Shown here: positions 61,133 through 64,000 of the stretch, in pieces | How positions within the stretch are numbered: position 1 is the stretch's first letter | How the letters are laid out: each line of letters opens with the position of its first letter | Origin: Talpa occidentalis | Lineage: Eukaryota > Chordata > Mammalia > Eulipotyphla > Talpidae | Assembly (NCBI RefSeq): GCF_014898055.3 | Contig: NW_023601104.1 | Coordinates: forward strand, 72,585,106-72,649,105 | Length of the DNA stretch: 64,000 nucleotides | Reading direction: 5' to 3' | Translations under genes and position numbers: made by a program | Notes under the pieces: generated by a model | What the model was told of the DNA's origin: nothing | The model's database searches: none | Seen by the model: only the letters and a program-made list of their open reading frames with translations

Positions 61133-61545
61133 CTATTGCTATGGAAAACCCCATATACTTTGTGGCTTAAAACAATGGGAATTTTTTCTCTTATAGTTTA
61201 GAAGGACAGAATTCTGAAGTGAGTTTCACTAAGCTAAAAGCAAGGTGTCAACAGGATCATGTTCCTGAGAGAAGCTGTAGATGAAAATCTGTTTCCTTCC
61301 CTTTTCCAGCTTAGGATATATTTCTTGGAGTTATTGTTCATGATTCCTTTCTCCATCTTCAAAACTAATAACCACATCACCTTTTTCTCTTTTGTGATAA
61401 AATCTCTCTTTCTCAATCTCTCTTAAAAACAGTTGTAATTACAATTATTGCTTACCTTGGTAATCCAAGAAGATTTTCTCATGTCAAGACCCTTAATCAC
61501 ATATAGGGTACCATTCATAGGTTCCAGGATTTGAATATAGATATA
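61133..61545 (-). repeat. MaLR/related LTR-like repeat, antisense, decayed
   Basis: Wording 'ctttgtggcttaaaacaatg', 'gaaggacagaattctgaagt', 'gcaaggtgtcaacaggatca' and 'gacccttaatcacatatagg' follows a widespread mammalian repeat in antisense. The family is assigned only loosely. Confidence 0.5.
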
Positions 61546-61637
61546 TTTTGTGGTTATAATGGAGCAATAATTTTGTCATAAGTCATAAAAACAAGGAAAT
61601 AGAGTTTAGTAACATTATACAGAGAGGTTGGTAGTTT

Positions 61638-61907
61638 CTTTTTTTCCCTTTTTAAAAAAGATTCATTTATGCATACAAGAACTGGGGTACAGGCCAAAGA
61701 GGCGGGTGAGAGGATTCACCAGAGGCAGAGTGGGGAACAGCACAGGCAGATCTACTGAAACACACTGCTGAGGGGAGCAGCGGGTGAGACAGGAGAGGTC
61801 TGCTGTGCCATGTGGGTAGCTCCGTGGCCTGGGATTGAATTCGTCCTGCAGTGGCTGCAGACAGCTTCATAGGTTACATCCTAACCTCTTGCACACCAGG
61901 GAGGCCC
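61638..61907 (-). repeat. tRNA-derived SINE, copy N (old form, antisense)
   Basis: From 'aaaagattcatttatgcata' through 'actgctgaggggagcagcgg' to 'gcacaccagggaggccc'. The target duplication agaggttggtagttt (61623-61637) versus agaggttgatatttt (61908-61922) has decayed. About 690 bp upstream of a FUT8 exon, it is the SINE nearest to a coding exon on the acceptor side. Confidence 0.9.
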
Positions 61908-61924
61908 AGAGGTTGATATTTTAA

Positions 61925-62598
61925 GCAAGAAATCCTGGAGTTCTTCTGCTATCTTTTAATGTTTTATTTTATTTTATTTATTTTTTATTTTAACATTTTA
62001 GATTGTTGGCTGACATTTTTTTTTCCTGAATGAAAAAACCCAAAATATTAACCTTCAGTTTTTGTCTAATGTATCAGCTTCTACTCTTCTCTTTCCCTTC
62101 CTTATAAAACCAATGCTTGGTAATCTAAGTGCATGAGTTCATTAATTGGATCACAGATTTACATAGTCTGATATTGTGATAAATTTAGAAATAATTTGTA
62201 ATTGATATTTGAACATGGAAACAAGTTTAGAAATGGAAACATGTTTAAAACATGTTTAGAATTTTCCCTTTGAGCATTTTTTTCACAGTTTTTATTCTCA
62301 ACACTAATGAGGAATTGACCACTGCTGCTGAGGCTATTATTCTGAGTTTTTTTTAGGAGTCAGTCAGTTCCTAGGTCATATGCATACATCTCTGAGGTGT
62401 ATTTTTTTAATATTTTCATTTATGATCGTTCAGGTACTTACACTTTATACCTTTTAAGAGATGGTTAGAGAGTTTTATTTGGTACCTTTAGTGTGCTATA
62501 AGAGTTACCAATAAATATGTTTTTGGAAAGTAAACATGCATTTTGTTGTGTAATTTATTTATAAGCTGAATGTTTGCATTCTCTTTCCTGCATTACAG
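61925..62598 (+). other. FUT8: Distal intron and splice acceptor of the second coding exon
   Basis: No repeat or gene recognised in the body. The end is a strong acceptor: 'cattctctttcctgcattacag' region ending in AG at 62597-62598. Confidence 0.6.
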
Positions 62599-62714
62599 GA
62601 TACCAGAAGGCCCCATTGATCAGGGGCCAGCTTCAGGAAGGGTTCGTGCTTTAGAAGAGCAGCTTGTGAAGGCCAAAGAACAGATTGAAAATTATAAGAA
62701 ACAAACTAAAAATG
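62599..62714 (+). CDS. FUT8: FUT8, second coding exon in the window (residues 68-107)
   Basis: 116 nt. The first base completes Arg68 (CG|G), then the frame reads [14 protein letters not shown] and on through a helical, charged stretch ([20 protein letters not shown]). This is the stem region that in FUT8 forms the N-terminal coiled coil used in dimer contact. The exon ends after the first base of Gly107 (G|GT), before a GTAGGT donor at 62715. Splice sites and the reading phase on both sides fit the neighbouring exons exactly, and the sequence is the known FUT8 stem, so the call is firm. Confidence 0.97.

Positions 62715-64000
<1,286 letters not shown>

Larger units (their letters stand above)
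21039..62598 (+). other. FUT8: FUT8 intron of 41.6 kb between the first two coding exons
   Basis: The donor is GTATGT at 21039. The acceptor is 'ttctctttcctgcattacag' ending at 62598. Nothing between them supports another gene on either strand. The content is repeats, listed separately, and AT-rich unassigned sequence. Phase 2 at the donor (codon 68 split after CG) is completed by the first base of the next exon. Confidence 0.9.

Overview
This is a mammalian nuclear window dominated by one gene, FUT8 (alpha-1,6-fucosyltransferase, the Golgi enzyme that core-fucosylates N-glycans), read on the + strand. The gene call rests on three exons that join in frame and encode roughly residues 1-161 of the ~575-residue protein: the start-codon exon (20606-21038, coding from 20836), a 116-nt exon (62599-62714) and a 163-nt exon (62829-62991). 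Everything else is intron or, left of 20606, probably 5' intron between non-coding leader exons. No other protein gene is supportable. The many short open frames are chance frames or run through retroposons.

Layout. 1-20605: upstream sequence with an old L1, several L1 3' ends, MIRs and five copies of a tRNA-derived SINE. 20606-21038: leader end plus the N-terminal coding exon (cytoplasmic tail, signal anchor, start of the stem). 21039-62598: a 41.6-kb intron with nine more SINE copies, L2, MIR, MaLR-type LTRs and a long nest of antisense L1 at about 49.9-60.6 kb. 62599-62991: two exons (coiled-coil stem) separated by an intron of only 114 bp. 62992-64000: start of the next intron.

Host. The gene structure and the L1/L2/MIR/MaLR background indicate a placental mammal. 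The lineage-diagnostic element is a ~250-bp SINE with tRNA-like A and B boxes, an AAATAAAT-type tail and long target-site duplications, present in 14 copies. From memory it is not Alu, B1/B2, CHR, CAN, ERE, Ves, Rhin-1 or an Afrotherian SINE. I cannot name it or fix the order of the host; a laurasiatherian outside the groups those families mark is my best guess.

Hunt result. I found no new biochemical system. The observations most worth checking are the SINE family and its sub-structure, a twin-primed L1 insertion with a clear target duplication, three near-identical 60-140 bp segments copied 1.2-2.9 kb away into unrelated context (looking like templated insertions), four upstream AUGs in the FUT8 leader, and three apparent substitutions in a conserved part of the FUT8 stem.
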